DNA of 64,000 nt from Deltaproteobacteria bacterium. GTDB lineage: Bacteria; Desulfobacterota; Binatia; UBA12015. The notes beneath the pieces are model-generated. The model was not told the DNA's origin, did not search any database, and saw only the letters and a program-made list of their open reading frames with translations. Made by a program: the position numbers and the translations under genes. Location: contig VGTG01000011.1 in assembly GCA_016874795.1 (NCBI GenBank), positions 1 to 64,000 on the forward strand. Direction: 5' to 3'. This document shows positions 32,963 through 41,842 of the stretch, piece after piece; the stretch's first letter is position 1; each line of letters starts with the position of its first letter.

Positions 32963-34639
32963 ATGACGGCGATCGACGGAAGCGTTCTCCCGGCCGAAGC
33001 CGCGGCGCGGACCTCGTTCTGGATCCGCGCGCACGAGTGGGCAACCACCGTCGATCACAAGAGGCTCGGGCTTCTCTACATCTCCTCCGGCCTCGTGTTC
33101 TTCCTGATCGCCGGCCTCGAGGCTTCGGCCATCCGCGCGCAGCTCGCCTTCGCGAACAACGACCTCATCGGACCGAACACCTTCAACCGTCTGATGACGG
33201 TGCACGGCACGACGATGGTGTTCTTCGTCGGCATGCCGATCTTCTTCGGCTTCGGGAACTACCTGATCCCGCTGATGATCGGGGCGCGCGATCTCGCCTT
33301 CCCGCGGCTGAACGCGTTCGGCTACTGGCTCTTCCTGTTCGGCGGGCTGCTCTTCTACTTCAGCTGGATCGGCGGCGACGGGCTCTACGGGACCGGCACG
33401 GCGCCCGACGTCGGATGGTTCGCGTATTCGCCGCTGACCTCACCTGCGTTCTCGCCGGGAAACTCGACCGACTACTGGATCCTCGGGATCATGGTGGCGG
33501 GGTTCGGCAGCACGGCGACGGCGCTGAACTTCGTCGCGACGATCCTCTGCATGCGCTGTCCGGGCATGACGCTCGGCAAGATGCCGCTCTTCGTGTGGAT
33601 GATGCTCGTCAACGGCTTCCTCGTCCTCGTGGCGTTGACGCCTCTGACCGCCGCACAGGTGATGCTCCTCTTCGACCGCTTCCTGGACTCGCACTTCTTC
33701 GATACCCAGGCGGGCGGCTCGGCGGTCCTCTGGCAGCACTTCTTCTGGGTCTTCGGGCATCCCGAGGTCTACATCCTGATCCTTCCCGCGTTCGCGGTCG
33801 CTTCGGAGGTGACGCCCGTGTTCTCGCGGAAGCCGATCTTCGGCTACGAGATCATGGTCGCCGCGACGACCGGGATCGGCTTCATCAGCCTCGGCGTCTG
33901 GGCGCACCACATGTTCACGGTCGGGCTCTCCGGACCGGTGAACACTTTCTTCACCGCTTCGACGATGGCGATCGCGGTGCCGACGGGGATCAAGATCTTC
34001 AACTGGCTCGGCACGATGTGGGGCGGACGGATCCGCCTGCGCATGCCGATGCTCTGGGTCTGCGCGTTCCTCTTCGAGTTCGTGATCGCGGGCTTGACGG
34101 GCGTGATGCTCGCGGTCGTGCCGTTCGACTGGCAGCTGAGCGACTCCTATTTCGTCGTCGCCCACTTCCACTTCGTCCTGATCGGCGGGCTCCTCTACAA
34201 CATCTTCGCGGGCATCTACTACTGGTTCCCGAAGGCGACGGGGAAGATGCTGAGCGAGCGCCTCGGCCGCTGGCACTTCTGGGTCTTCGTCGCGGGCTTC
34301 AACGTGACGTTCGGAACGATGCACTTCCAGGGGCTGCTCGGGATGCCGCGGCGGATCTACACGTACGATCCCGGACGCGGCTGGGACTTGCTGAACCTGA
34401 TCACGTCGCTCGGCGTCATCCTGCAGGCGATCGGCATCCTGTTCTTCCTCGTGAACGTCCTCTGGTCGCTGCGCCGCGGCGAGGACGCCGGGCAGGATCC
34501 GTGGGACGCCTGGACGCTCGAGTGGTCGACCACGTCGCCGCCGCCCGCCTACAACTTCGAGAAGATCCCCGTCGTGCAGAGCCGCAGGCCGCTCTGGGAT
34601 CTGAAGCACCCGAACGACCCCGACTGGCGGTACGAATGA
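32963..34639 (+). CDS. ctaD: Cytochrome c oxidase subunit I
   Basis: This 558-residue heme-copper oxidase subunit I has twelve helices. Visible are the heme a ligand in MTVHGTTMVFFVG, the CuB histidine with crosslinked tyrosine FWVFGHPEVYILILP, the CuB pair WAHHMFT, and the two heme ligands in VVAHFHFVLIGG. This is the type A oxidase arrangement. It reduces O2 to water with proton pumping in the inner membrane. A GGAGGGGACGAGGGGGAGC purine-rich leader provides its ribosome site. Confidence 0.96.
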   Translation: MTAIDGSVLPAEAAARTSFWIRAHEWATTVDHKRLGLLYISSGLVFFLIAGLEASAIRAQLAFANNDLIGPNTFNRLMTVHGTTMVFFVGMPIFFGFGNYLIPLMIGARDLAFPRLNAFGYWLFLFGGLLFYFSWIGGDGLYGTGTAPDVGWFAYSPLTSPAFSPGNSTDYWILGIMVAGFGSTATALNFVATILCMRCPGMTLGKMPLFVWMMLVNGFLVLVALTPLTAAQVMLLFDRFLDSHFFDTQAGGSAVLWQHFFWVFGHPEVYILILPAFAVASEVTPVFSRKPIFGYEIMVAATTGIGFISLGVWAHHMFTVGLSGPVNTFFTASTMAIAVPTGIKIFNWLGTMWGGRIRLRMPMLWVCAFLFEFVIAGLTGVMLAVVPFDWQLSDSYFVVAHFHFVLIGGLLYNIFAGIYYWFPKATGKMLSERLGRWHFWVFVAGFNVTFGTMHFQGLLGMPRRIYTYDPGRGWDLLNLITSLGVILQAIGILFFLVNVLWSLRRGEDAGQDPWDAWTLEWSTTSPPPAYNFEKIPVVQSRRPLWDLKHPNDPDWRYE

Positions 34640-34658
34640 AGCCGCAGGGACGCGCACG

Positions 34659-35249
34659 ATGACGACGGCTTCCGCGACTCCCCCCGCTCCGGCCGAATGG
34701 ACGTTGCCCTCGCGCGGCCGCGTCGGGATGGCGTGTCTCATCCTGACCGAGTCCGCCTTCTTCGCGATCTTCATCGCGGCGCACCTCTTCTACATCGGGA
34801 AGAGCCTGAATCCGCCGTACGCGCGCGACGTGCTCGAGCTGCCCGTCCTGAACACGATCTGCCTCCTCTCGAGCAGCATCACGATCACGCTCGCTCTGCG
34901 TGCCCTTCGCCGCGGCGCCGTGGGCACGTTCTCGTGGCTCTGGCTCGCGACGATCCTCCTCGGGCTCGAGTTCCTGATCGGCACGGGCCTCGAGTGGTAC
35001 GGGCTGATCTATCGCGACGGGCTCACGATCGACACGAACCTCCTCGGAACGACCTTCTACTCGCTCGTCGGCTTCCATGCGGCGCACGTCACGCTCGGAT
35101 TACTGATGCTTTCCGGGACGCTGCTCTTCGTCGTCCTCGGCTGGGCGGGAGAGCGCGACGTCGAGCGGATCGACGTCCTGTCGTGGTATTGGCACTTCGT
35201 CGATGCGATCTGGGTCGTCGTGCTGACGGTCGTGTACGTGATCGTCTGA
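34659..35249 (+). CDS. coxC: Cytochrome c oxidase subunit III
   Basis: This 196-residue protein has five membrane helices and belongs to subunit III in the short five-helix form seen in caa3 and bacterial SoxM-type oxidases. Key segments are MACLILTESAFFAIFIAAHLFY, the glutamate-bearing LLGLEFLIGTGLEW, FYSLVGFHAAHVTLGLLML and YWHFVDAIWVVVLTVVYVIV. It stabilises proton uptake by subunit I. It lies 19 bp after ctaD. Confidence 0.94.
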   Translation: MTTASATPPAPAEWTLPSRGRVGMACLILTESAFFAIFIAAHLFYIGKSLNPPYARDVLELPVLNTICLLSSSITITLALRALRRGAVGTFSWLWLATILLGLEFLIGTGLEWYGLIYRDGLTIDTNLLGTTFYSLVGFHAAHVTLGLLMLSGTLLFVVLGWAGERDVERIDVLSWYWHFVDAIWVVVLTVVYVIV

Positions 35250-35266
35250 GGGAGCGGAGGAGGGGC

Positions 35267-36115
35267 GTGGCAGCAGAGCGAGAGGCGAAGCACGCGGGCG
35301 AGGGAGGGATCGAGCTCCCGTCGCCGACGCCGTGGCCGCTCCTCGCCGCGTTCGGCATGACGCTCGGGTTCGCGGGGCTCGTGACGCATCCGATCGTCTC
35401 GATGGTCGGCGGCGTGTGCTTTCTCTTCGGCGGCGTCGGCTGGTGGCGCGAGGTGCTGCCCGTCGCACACGAAATCGAGGTCCCGCTCGCCGCACCGGCG
35501 CGGCGCGCGCGGCTGGTCGAGCCCGTTCCGGAGACCGTCGATCATCTCGAGCTCGGCGAAGGCGGACACCGGATGCGCCTCCCGACGCACGTGTTCCCGC
35601 TCTCCGCGGGCATCCGCGGCGGGATCGCGGGCGGAATCGCGATGGCGGCGCTCGCGGAGCTCTACGGGCTCCTCGTGCACCAGAGCCTCTGGTATCCGGT
35701 GAACCTGCTCTCCGCGGCGGCGATCCCGTCGCTCGCGAATGCTTCGACGGAGCAGCTCGCGCAGTTCAGCACGGAAGGGCTCCTCGTCGGCGTGATCGTG
35801 CACGTGCTCTTCTCGCTGCTCGTCGGGCTGCTCTACGCGGTGATGCTGCCGATGTTCCCGCGGCATCCGGCGATCCTCGGCGGGATCGTGGCACCACTCC
35901 TCTGGACCGGCCTTCTCTGGACGAGCCTCGGCGTGATCAACCCCGCTCTGAACGAGCGCATCGCGTGGGGCTGGTTCGCGGCTTCGCAGCTCGCCTTCGG
36001 TCTCGCCGCGGGGTTCGTCGTCTCGAAGATGGAGCGCATCGCGACGCTGCAATCCGCGGCGTTCGCGATCCGCGCCGGCCTCGAGCTGCAGTACGACGAG
36101 GAGGGGAAGGAGTGA
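35267..36115 (+). CDS. Oxidase-operon membrane protein, subunit IV-like N-terminus
   Basis: This 282-residue protein starts at a GTG with GGAGG ahead. Residues 20-65 form two helices resembling a small oxidase subunit IV (WPLLAAFGMTLGFAGLV, VCFLFGGVGWWREVLP). A hydrophilic middle with paired His (HEIEVP, DHLELGEGGHRMRLP) follows, and then four further helices from residue 105 on. The C-terminal half is of unknown family. Its position between coxC and the cytochrome c gene and its overlap with the latter (GTGA) say it is an oxidase or supercomplex subunit or assembly factor. Confidence 0.75.
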   Translation: MAAEREAKHAGEGGIELPSPTPWPLLAAFGMTLGFAGLVTHPIVSMVGGVCFLFGGVGWWREVLPVAHEIEVPLAAPARRARLVEPVPETVDHLELGEGGHRMRLPTHVFPLSAGIRGGIAGGIAMAALAELYGLLVHQSLWYPVNLLSAAAIPSLANASTEQLAQFSTEGLLVGVIVHVLFSLLVGLLYAVMLPMFPRHPAILGGIVAPLLWTGLLWTSLGVINPALNERIAWGWFAASQLAFGLAAGFVVSKMERIATLQSAAFAIRAGLELQYDEEGKE

Positions 36116-36849
36116 GCCGCTTCGCGCTGCTCTCCCTCCTCGTGCTCGCCGGAGGTCTCTCCGGCTGCGACTCGCTTCCCGGCAAGCCCACCGAGGCGGA
36201 GCGTCCCGTCCTGCCGTCGAAGGTGATGGACTTCGCGAAGCTGTACGACGCGAACTGCGCGGGCTGCCACGGTGCGAACGGACAGCTCGGAGCGGCGCGC
36301 GCGCTGAACGACGCGCTGTACCTTGCTTGGGCCGGCGACGACGAGCTCGTCCGCGTCACCGCGAACGGTGTTCCGGGCACGGCGATGCCCGCGTTCGCGG
36401 TGAGCCAGGGCGGCGGTCTCACGGACGAGCAGATCACGGCACTGATCGACGAGATGGTCACGCGCTGGGGCGGGAAGGCGTCCGACGTCGACGGCTTGAA
36501 CCTGCCGCCGCACGAGGCGTCGCTCGGTGATCCCGAGAGCGGGGCGCAGACGTACGCGACCTTCTGCGCCGCTTGTCACGGTGCGGACGGCACGGGCGGG
36601 ACCGCTCCCGGATCGATCGTCGACGGAAGCTATCTCGCTCTCGTGAGCGATCAGGCGCTCCGCTCGATCGTCGTCGTCGGCCGGAAGGATCTCGGCATGC
36701 CGGACTGGCGTCACTTGATCCCTGGCCGGCCGATGTCGGACGCGCAGATCGCCGACGTCGTCGCGTGGCTCGCTTCGAAGCGCGTTCCATTCCCGGGCCA
36801 GATGGGCGGCCTGGGCCAGAATTCGCAGGAGGGGAAGACGGATGGCTGA
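36112..36849 (+). CDS. Diheme cytochrome c lipoprotein
   Basis: This 245-residue lipoprotein has signal and lipobox GGLSGC (cysteine about residue 18), then two cytochrome c domains with CAGCH (near residue 48) and CAACH (near residue 153). Axial methionines are likely in TAMPAFAV and LGMPDWRHL. Anchored to a membrane, it can shuttle electrons between the cytochrome bc complex downstream and the caa3 oxidase upstream. GTG start overlaps the previous stop; its own end overlaps the Rieske start by eight bases. Confidence 0.93.
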   Translation: MSRFALLSLLVLAGGLSGCDSLPGKPTEAERPVLPSKVMDFAKLYDANCAGCHGANGQLGAARALNDALYLAWAGDDELVRVTANGVPGTAMPAFAVSQGGGLTDEQITALIDEMVTRWGGKASDVDGLNLPPHEASLGDPESGAQTYATFCAACHGADGTGGTAPGSIVDGSYLALVSDQALRSIVVVGRKDLGMPDWRHLIPGRPMSDAQIADVVAWLASKRVPFPGQMGGLGQNSQEGKTDG

Positions 36850-37375
36850 GGGCGGACCGCAACCGGGCGCGCCGGCGCCGGCACCGCCGGTCACGCGGCG
36901 CGGCGTCCTGATCGGGCTCGGGGTCGCGCTCAACGTGGTCGGTGCCGCGCTGATCGGGGTCCCCGTGATCGGCTACATCGCGAGCGCGCTGCGCACCCGC
37001 TCGTACCAGGCGTGGATCCCGCTCGGGAAGCTCGCCGTGTTCCCCGAAGGCCAGACGCGCCTCGCCACGTATACGAATCCGTTCACCGTGCCGTGGGACG
37101 GCGTGACGGCGAACGTGCCGTGCTGGGTCCGCCGTATCGGCGCAGAGAAATTCCAGGTGTTCGCGATCAACTGCGCGCACCTCGGCTGCCCGGTGCGCTG
37201 GTTCCCCGAGTCGGGCCTCTTCATGTGCCCGTGCCACGGCGGCGTCTACTACGAGGACGGCTCGCGCGCTTCCGGTCCGCCGCCGCGCGGCCTCTTCGAG
37301 TACGAGTACGAGATCCGCGGCGACGAGCTCTGGGTCCGCGGCGGTCAGCTTCCGACGCTCGCGGGGCCGGTGTGA
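36842..37375 (+). CDS. qcrA: Rieske iron-sulfur protein of the bc complex
   Basis: This 177-residue Rieske protein carries a Tat-like signal anchor (TRRGVLIGLGVALNVVG) and binding loops NCAHLGCPVRW and FMCPCHGGVYY. Both Cys-x-His and Cys-x2-His pairs that hold the 2Fe-2S cluster are present, with a C-terminal Pro-rich turn GPPPRGLFEYEYE. It accepts electrons from quinol in the bc complex and swings to heme c. The ATG overlaps the diheme cytochrome gene, and cytochrome b follows. Confidence 0.95.
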   Translation: MAEGGPQPGAPAPAPPVTRRGVLIGLGVALNVVGAALIGVPVIGYIASALRTRSYQAWIPLGKLAVFPEGQTRLATYTNPFTVPWDGVTANVPCWVRRIGAEKFQVFAINCAHLGCPVRWFPESGLFMCPCHGGVYYEDGSRASGPPPRGLFEYEYEIRGDELWVRGGQLPTLAGPV

Positions 37376-37391
37376 CGGGCGGGTGCAGGCG

Positions 37392-38870
37392 ATGAGCGCT
37401 CCGGCGCAGCCGAAGGGCCGCCTCGCGCGCGTCGGCGAGTGGCTCGACTTCCGGTTGAAGTTCCGCGAGTCGATCCTGCCGCCGATCGCGCACCCGGTGC
37501 CGAAGAGCTCGGCGAGCTGGTGGTACGTCTTCGGCAGCGCGACGCTCCTCTGCTTCGTCGTCCAGATCGTGACGGGCATGTGCCTGGCGCTCGTCTACGT
37601 CCCTTCCGCGTCCGAGGCGTGGACGAGCCTCGAGTACCTGAACTACGTCCAGCCGTTCGGCTGGTTCCTCCGCTCGCTGCACTCGTGGGGCTCGAACTTC
37701 ATGGTCACGCTGATGACCATCCACCTCGTGCAGGTCTATCTCTTCGGCGCCTACAAGTATCCGCGCGAGCTGACGTGGGTCGTCGGCTGCGTCCTTTTCC
37801 TCTGCACGCTCGGCATGGCGTTCACCGGGCAGGTGATGCGCTTCGATCAGGACGCGTACTGGGGCCTCGGCATCGGCGTCGCGATGATGGGGCGCTTCCC
37901 CGTGATCGGCGAGTCGCTCGTGCACCTCGTCCTCGGCGGGCCGATCATCGGCGCGGAGACTCTCTCGCGCTTCTTCACGCTGCACGTGTTTGCCGTCCCC
38001 GGGCTCTTGCTGATGCTCATCGGCGTCCACCTCTGGCTCGTGATCAAGGTCGGCATCAACGAATGGCCGATGCCGGGCCGGCTCGTGACGCGCGAGCGCT
38101 ACTCCGACGAGTACCACGAGCTCGTCGCGAAGGAGGGCGAGCCCTTCGTCCCGCAGGGCGTGCAGAAGGACATCGTGTTCGCGGGCATCGTGCTCGTCGC
38201 CCTGTTCGCGTGCGCGGCGGTCTTCGGGCCCGCGGGACCGAACGGGCAGCCCGATCCGACGCTGATCGAGACGGTGCCGCGGCCGGACTTCTTCTTCCTC
38301 TCGCTCTTCGCCGTGTTCGCGCTGCTGCCGCCCTACCTCGAGACGCCGCTGATCCTGACGGCGCCCGTCGTCCTCGTCGCTCTCGCGTTCCTGCTGCCGT
38401 TCTACTCGAACACCGGCGAGAAGAGCTGGAAGCGTCGCCCGGGTGCGTGGATCCTGGTGATCGTCGTGTTCCTCTGCCTGGGTACGCTGACGTGGCTCGG
38501 CCTCTCCTCGCCGTGGTCGCCGGACATGAGCGCCTGGAGCGGCACGCCGACGCCCGTCGAGTACGTGAAGGGGCGGACGCCGCTCGAGCTGCAGGGTGCG
38601 CTCGTGTTCCAGGCGAAGCAGTGCCGGAACTGCCACAGCCTCGGCGGCGAAGGCGGCATGCGCGGTCCGGCGCTCGACGACGTCGCGACGGTGCAGACGC
38701 GCGACGAGATCGTGCGCCAGGTCCTGCAGGGCGACGGCAACATGCCGGCGTACGGCAAGAACCTGAAGCCGCAGGAGGTGACGGCGCTCGTCGCGTTCCT
38801 CACGGCGATGCACCCGGCCGGAGAGCCCGCGCAGCGAAGCGCGACGATCCCGGCTCGTCCCGGAGGTTGA
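37392..38870 (+). CDS. Cytochrome b fused to a cytochrome c domain
   Basis: This 492-residue protein has a full-length cytochrome b, with eight helices and heme ligands in SLHSWGSNFMVTLMTIHLVQVY and FFTLHVFAVPGLLLMLIGVHLW. The quinol-oxidation motif appears as RPDFFF in place of the usual PEWY. A C-terminal cytochrome c domain with CRNCH near residue 415 and axial Met in NMPAYGKNL is fused in the same chain. This is the b-c fused bc complex, with the Rieske gene upstream. The internal ATG at 37392 is used; GTG at 37383 is possible. Confidence 0.92.
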   Translation: MSAPAQPKGRLARVGEWLDFRLKFRESILPPIAHPVPKSSASWWYVFGSATLLCFVVQIVTGMCLALVYVPSASEAWTSLEYLNYVQPFGWFLRSLHSWGSNFMVTLMTIHLVQVYLFGAYKYPRELTWVVGCVLFLCTLGMAFTGQVMRFDQDAYWGLGIGVAMMGRFPVIGESLVHLVLGGPIIGAETLSRFFTLHVFAVPGLLLMLIGVHLWLVIKVGINEWPMPGRLVTRERYSDEYHELVAKEGEPFVPQGVQKDIVFAGIVLVALFACAAVFGPAGPNGQPDPTLIETVPRPDFFFLSLFAVFALLPPYLETPLILTAPVVLVALAFLLPFYSNTGEKSWKRRPGAWILVIVVFLCLGTLTWLGLSSPWSPDMSAWSGTPTPVEYVKGRTPLELQGALVFQAKQCRNCHSLGGEGGMRGPALDDVATVQTRDEIVRQVLQGDGNMPAYGKNLKPQEVTALVAFLTAMHPAGEPAQRSATIPARPGG

Positions 38871-38931
38871 CGGCAGCGTCCGAGCGCTGCGGCGCTTCTT
38901 CGCATGTCACCGGTGTTGGCGTTTATCGCAA

Positions 38932-39024
38932 GAGAGGGGCGCTGCCCCTCTCCTCCACGCGGCAAAGCCGCGCGGAGCCTCCACACCCCGCTCGCTGTCG
39001 CTCGGCCGCGCGCTTCGCGCGCGG
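38932..39024. repeat. Three consecutive GC hairpins ahead of the CtaG fusion
   Basis: Perfect stems GAGAGGGGC/GCCCCTCTC (38932-38952), CGCGGC/GCCGCG (38958-38972, extended by CTCC/GGAG) and CCGCGCGC/GCGCGCGG (39006-39024) follow each other in the 164-bp gap. The last overlaps the first two bases of the GGAGGG ribosome site of the next gene. This may be an intergenic palindromic repeat and terminate or attenuate the operon. Confidence 0.65.
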
Positions 39025-39034
39025 AGGGTTCGAT

Positions 39035-41314
39035 GTGATTTCACCGGCGCTGCTGTCGTGGAGCTTCGAGCCGGGGCTGATCGTCTCGCTCGCCGCTCTC
39101 GTCTGGGTCTATCTGCGCGGCCGGCGCGACCTCGCGATCGATCTGCCCGAGCGATACCCGACGTGGCGTGCCGTCGCCTTCGTCGCTGGTGCGGTGACGC
39201 TCTACGTCGCGCTCGCTTCACCGCTCGACGCGTTCGCGGGTCTCCTGCTGCAGGTCCACATGACGCAGCACCTCCTCCTCATGCTGGTCGCACCGCCGCT
39301 CCTCTGGCTCGGAGCGCCGCAGCTTCCGCTCCTGCGGGGCCTTCCGGACGTCGTGCGCCGGGATGGACTCTCTCCGTTCCTCGCATGGCACGGCCTGCAT
39401 CGGGTCGTCGACGTCCTGACGCATCCGCTCGTCGGATGGATCGCGTTCGTCACGACGATGTGGGCGTGGCACGTGCCGTGGCTCTACGAGGCGGCGATCG
39501 CCGATCCGTTCCTGCACGAGATCGAGCACTTCTCCTTCTTCTTCGCAGCGCTCCTCTTCTGGTTCCCCGTCGTGCAGCCGTACCCGAGCCGGCCGCGCTG
39601 GTCGCGCTGGGCGATGGTGCCGTACCTCGTCCTCGCGGACCTGCAGAGCACGCTCTTCGCGGCGTTGCTCGCGTTCTCGGATCGCGTGCTCTACCCGCTC
39701 TACGAGCGCGCGCCGCGTCTCGGCGGGATCGGCGCGCTCGAGGACCAGGCGACGGCCGCGGCGATCATGTGGGTGCCGGGGTCGATCGCGCTCCTCGTCC
39801 CAGTGGTGTTGATCGTGCGTCGCCTGCTCGCGGCGGAACTCGTGCGGCCGGGCGAGGCGCCCGTGCACGTTGCCGCCTCGCGCGTCCGTCGAGAGCGACG
39901 TCCGATCGATCTCCTGCGCTGGCCGGTCGTCGGCGCGCTGCTCCCGCGGCGCGGCTTTCGCTTCGCGATGCAGTCCGTTCTGCTCGCGCTCGCGGTACTC
40001 GTCGTGCTCGACGGCTTCCTCGGACCCGAAGCCGGCGCGATGAACGTCGCCGGCGTCCTGCCGTGGACCTACGGCCGCGCCTTCGCGGTGATCGGGCTTC
40101 TCGTCGCCGGAAACGTCTTCTGCTTCGCGTGTCCCTTCATGCTGCCGCGCTCGCTCGCTCGCCGCTTCTTGCCGGCCGGACGAGCGTGGCCGCGCGCGCT
40201 GCGCACGAAGTGGACGGCGGTCGTGCTCTTCGCGCTCTTCCTCTGGGCGTACGAGGTGTTCGCGGTCTGGGACAGCCCGTGGTGGACCGCGTGGATCGTC
40301 GTCGGGTACTTCGCGGCGGCGCTCGTCGTCGACGGCTTCTTCCGCGGCGCGAGCTTCTGCAAGTTCGTGTGTCCGATCGGGCAGTTCGACTTCGTCGCCT
40401 CGCTCGTCTCGCCGCTCGAAGTACGTGCACGCCGGACCGACGTCTGCGGCTCGTGCACGACGAGCGACTGCATCCGCGGCAACGAGCGCTCCCGCGGCTG
40501 CGAGCTCGACCTCTTCCTGCCGGCGAAGGTGGGAAACCTCGACTGCACGGCGTGCCTCGACTGCGTCCGCGCCTGTCCGCACGATAACGTCGGCATCTTC
40601 GCGCGGATGCCCGCGGCGGAGCTCGTCGCCGACCCGCCGCGCGCTTCGGTGGGACGACTCGGGACGCGGCTCGACGTCGCCGCGTTCGCTTCGATTCTGG
40701 TCTTCGGCGCGTTCGCGAACGCGGCGGGGATGGTGCAGCCGGTCCTCGCCGCGGAGCGCGCGATCGCTGCGGACCTCGGTCTCGGCTCGACGCTCGTGCC
40801 GACGACGGTGCTCCTCGTGCTCGGGCTCGTGGCCGGCCCCGTGGTGGTCGCCGCGGGCTCCGCATGGCTCGGGACGCGCTTCGCGGGGATCGGGATCGAC
40901 GGGCGGACGTTCTTCTGCCGTCTGGCGCTCGCGCTGGTTCCGCTCGGCGTCGCGATGTGGGCCGCGCACCTCCTCGGACATCTCGTGATGGGGCTCGCGA
41001 GCGTGCTTCCCGTCGGGATGCGCGGGCTCGCGGACCTCGGCTTCGCGGGCGTCGGCGCACCAGATTGGTCGCTCGCGCACGTCATGCCGGGATCCACCGA
41101 GACGCTGACGACCGTGCAGATCGTCCTTCTCGATCTCGGCCTCCTCGTGAGCCTCTACCTCGGATGGAGGGTCGCGCGGCAGCACGCTTCGCGTGCCGCG
41201 ATCGCCGCGCGTGCTCTCGCGCCGTGGAGCGTGGTCGCGAGCGCGCTCTTCGTCGTCGGCGTTTGGGTGCTCTTTCAGCCGATGGAGATGCGCGGCATGC
41301 TCCTTCCCGGATGA
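39035..41314 (+). CDS. CtaG assembly factor fused to NapH-like polyferredoxin
   Basis: This 759-residue polytopic protein combines two families. Residues 1-285 are a caa3_CtaG oxidase assembly protein with QVHMTQHLLLMLVAPPLLWLG and TTMWAWHVPWLYEAAI ... HEIEHFSFFFAALLFW, seven helices and conserved His/Met copper-type ligands. Residues 310-745 are a NapH/NosR-like membrane polyferredoxin, with CFACP (C363, C366), CKFVCP (C442, C446), further Cys pairs (CGSC, DCIRGN, RGCEL) and a 4Fe-4S motif CTACLDCVRACP from C504. The GTG at 39035 has GGAGGG ahead. It lies beside the oxidase and bc genes and is coupled to the next gene (ATGA). A role in CuB insertion with redox input is inferred. Confidence 0.86.
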   Translation: MISPALLSWSFEPGLIVSLAALVWVYLRGRRDLAIDLPERYPTWRAVAFVAGAVTLYVALASPLDAFAGLLLQVHMTQHLLLMLVAPPLLWLGAPQLPLLRGLPDVVRRDGLSPFLAWHGLHRVVDVLTHPLVGWIAFVTTMWAWHVPWLYEAAIADPFLHEIEHFSFFFAALLFWFPVVQPYPSRPRWSRWAMVPYLVLADLQSTLFAALLAFSDRVLYPLYERAPRLGGIGALEDQATAAAIMWVPGSIALLVPVVLIVRRLLAAELVRPGEAPVHVAASRVRRERRPIDLLRWPVVGALLPRRGFRFAMQSVLLALAVLVVLDGFLGPEAGAMNVAGVLPWTYGRAFAVIGLLVAGNVFCFACPFMLPRSLARRFLPAGRAWPRALRTKWTAVVLFALFLWAYEVFAVWDSPWWTAWIVVGYFAAALVVDGFFRGASFCKFVCPIGQFDFVASLVSPLEVRARRTDVCGSCTTSDCIRGNERSRGCELDLFLPAKVGNLDCTACLDCVRACPHDNVGIFARMPAAELVADPPRASVGRLGTRLDVAAFASILVFGAFANAAGMVQPVLAAERAIAADLGLGSTLVPTTVLLVLGLVAGPVVVAAGSAWLGTRFAGIGIDGRTFFCRLALALVPLGVAMWAAHLLGHLVMGLASVLPVGMRGLADLGFAGVGAPDWSLAHVMPGSTETLTTVQIVLLDLGLLVSLYLGWRVARQHASRAAIAARALAPWSVVASALFVVGVWVLFQPMEMRGMLLPG

Positions 41315-41832
41315 GGCTCTGCTCGATCGCCGTCGTCGCGGCCCTCGGCGCGGCGGTCGCGGCTCCGTCGCACGCGGACGGCGGGCGCGTGCTCCTGAGC
41401 GAGCCCCTCGGCGCGAGCCAGGTGACGGTGTTCCTCGCGCCGAGCCCCGTCCGTGTCGGGCCGGCCGACGTGACCGTCCTGATCCAGGCGGGCGAGGGCG
41501 GAGCCGCGGTCCTCGACGCGCGCGTCGAGCTCGAGATGGTACCGGTCCTCGACGGCTCTCCTCCGCCGACGCGCCTTCCCGCGCTGCGCGGCGCCGCGAC
41601 GAATCAGCTTCTCTATGGCGCGCAGGTCGATCTCTTCCGGCCGGGCGCGTGGCGCCTCCGCGCCGACGTCGCGCGCGGCGACGAATCGGGCTCGGTCGAG
41701 ACGACGTTCGACGTCGCGCCGCCGGCGGCGCCGGTCACGCGCTACTGGCCCTGGCTCGCGATCGTACCGGCCGTCGTCGCGGTGTTCCTGCTCCACCAGT
41801 GGCTGCGCGACCGGCAGAAGCTCCGCGAGTGA
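41311..41832 (+). CDS. Exported YtkA/FixH-like protein with C-terminal anchor
   Basis: This 173-residue protein has a signal peptide (residues 1-22, ending SHA-D), a single beta-sandwich of about 110 residues, and one C-terminal membrane helix (WPWLAIVPAVVAVFLLHQWL) with a basic cytoplasmic tail. The beta domain resembles YtkA/FixH, which are exported helpers of copper or oxidase assembly (GPADVTVLIQAGEGGAAVLDA; LFRPGAWRLRADV). Its start overlaps the stop of the CtaG fusion (ATGA), tying it to the oxidase-assembly unit. The family call is moderate. Confidence 0.7.
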   Translation: MRLCSIAVVAALGAAVAAPSHADGGRVLLSEPLGASQVTVFLAPSPVRVGPADVTVLIQAGEGGAAVLDARVELEMVPVLDGSPPPTRLPALRGAATNQLLYGAQVDLFRPGAWRLRADVARGDESGSVETTFDVAPPAAPVTRYWPWLAIVPAVVAVFLLHQWLRDRQKLRE

Positions 41833-41842
41833 AGGTGACGCT

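Noticed and set aside
37439-39034. A 1291-codon frame joining cytochrome b region and CtaG
   Set aside because: The upstream part is a shadow of cytochrome b; the CtaG homology starts at GTG 39035, which has a ribosome site.
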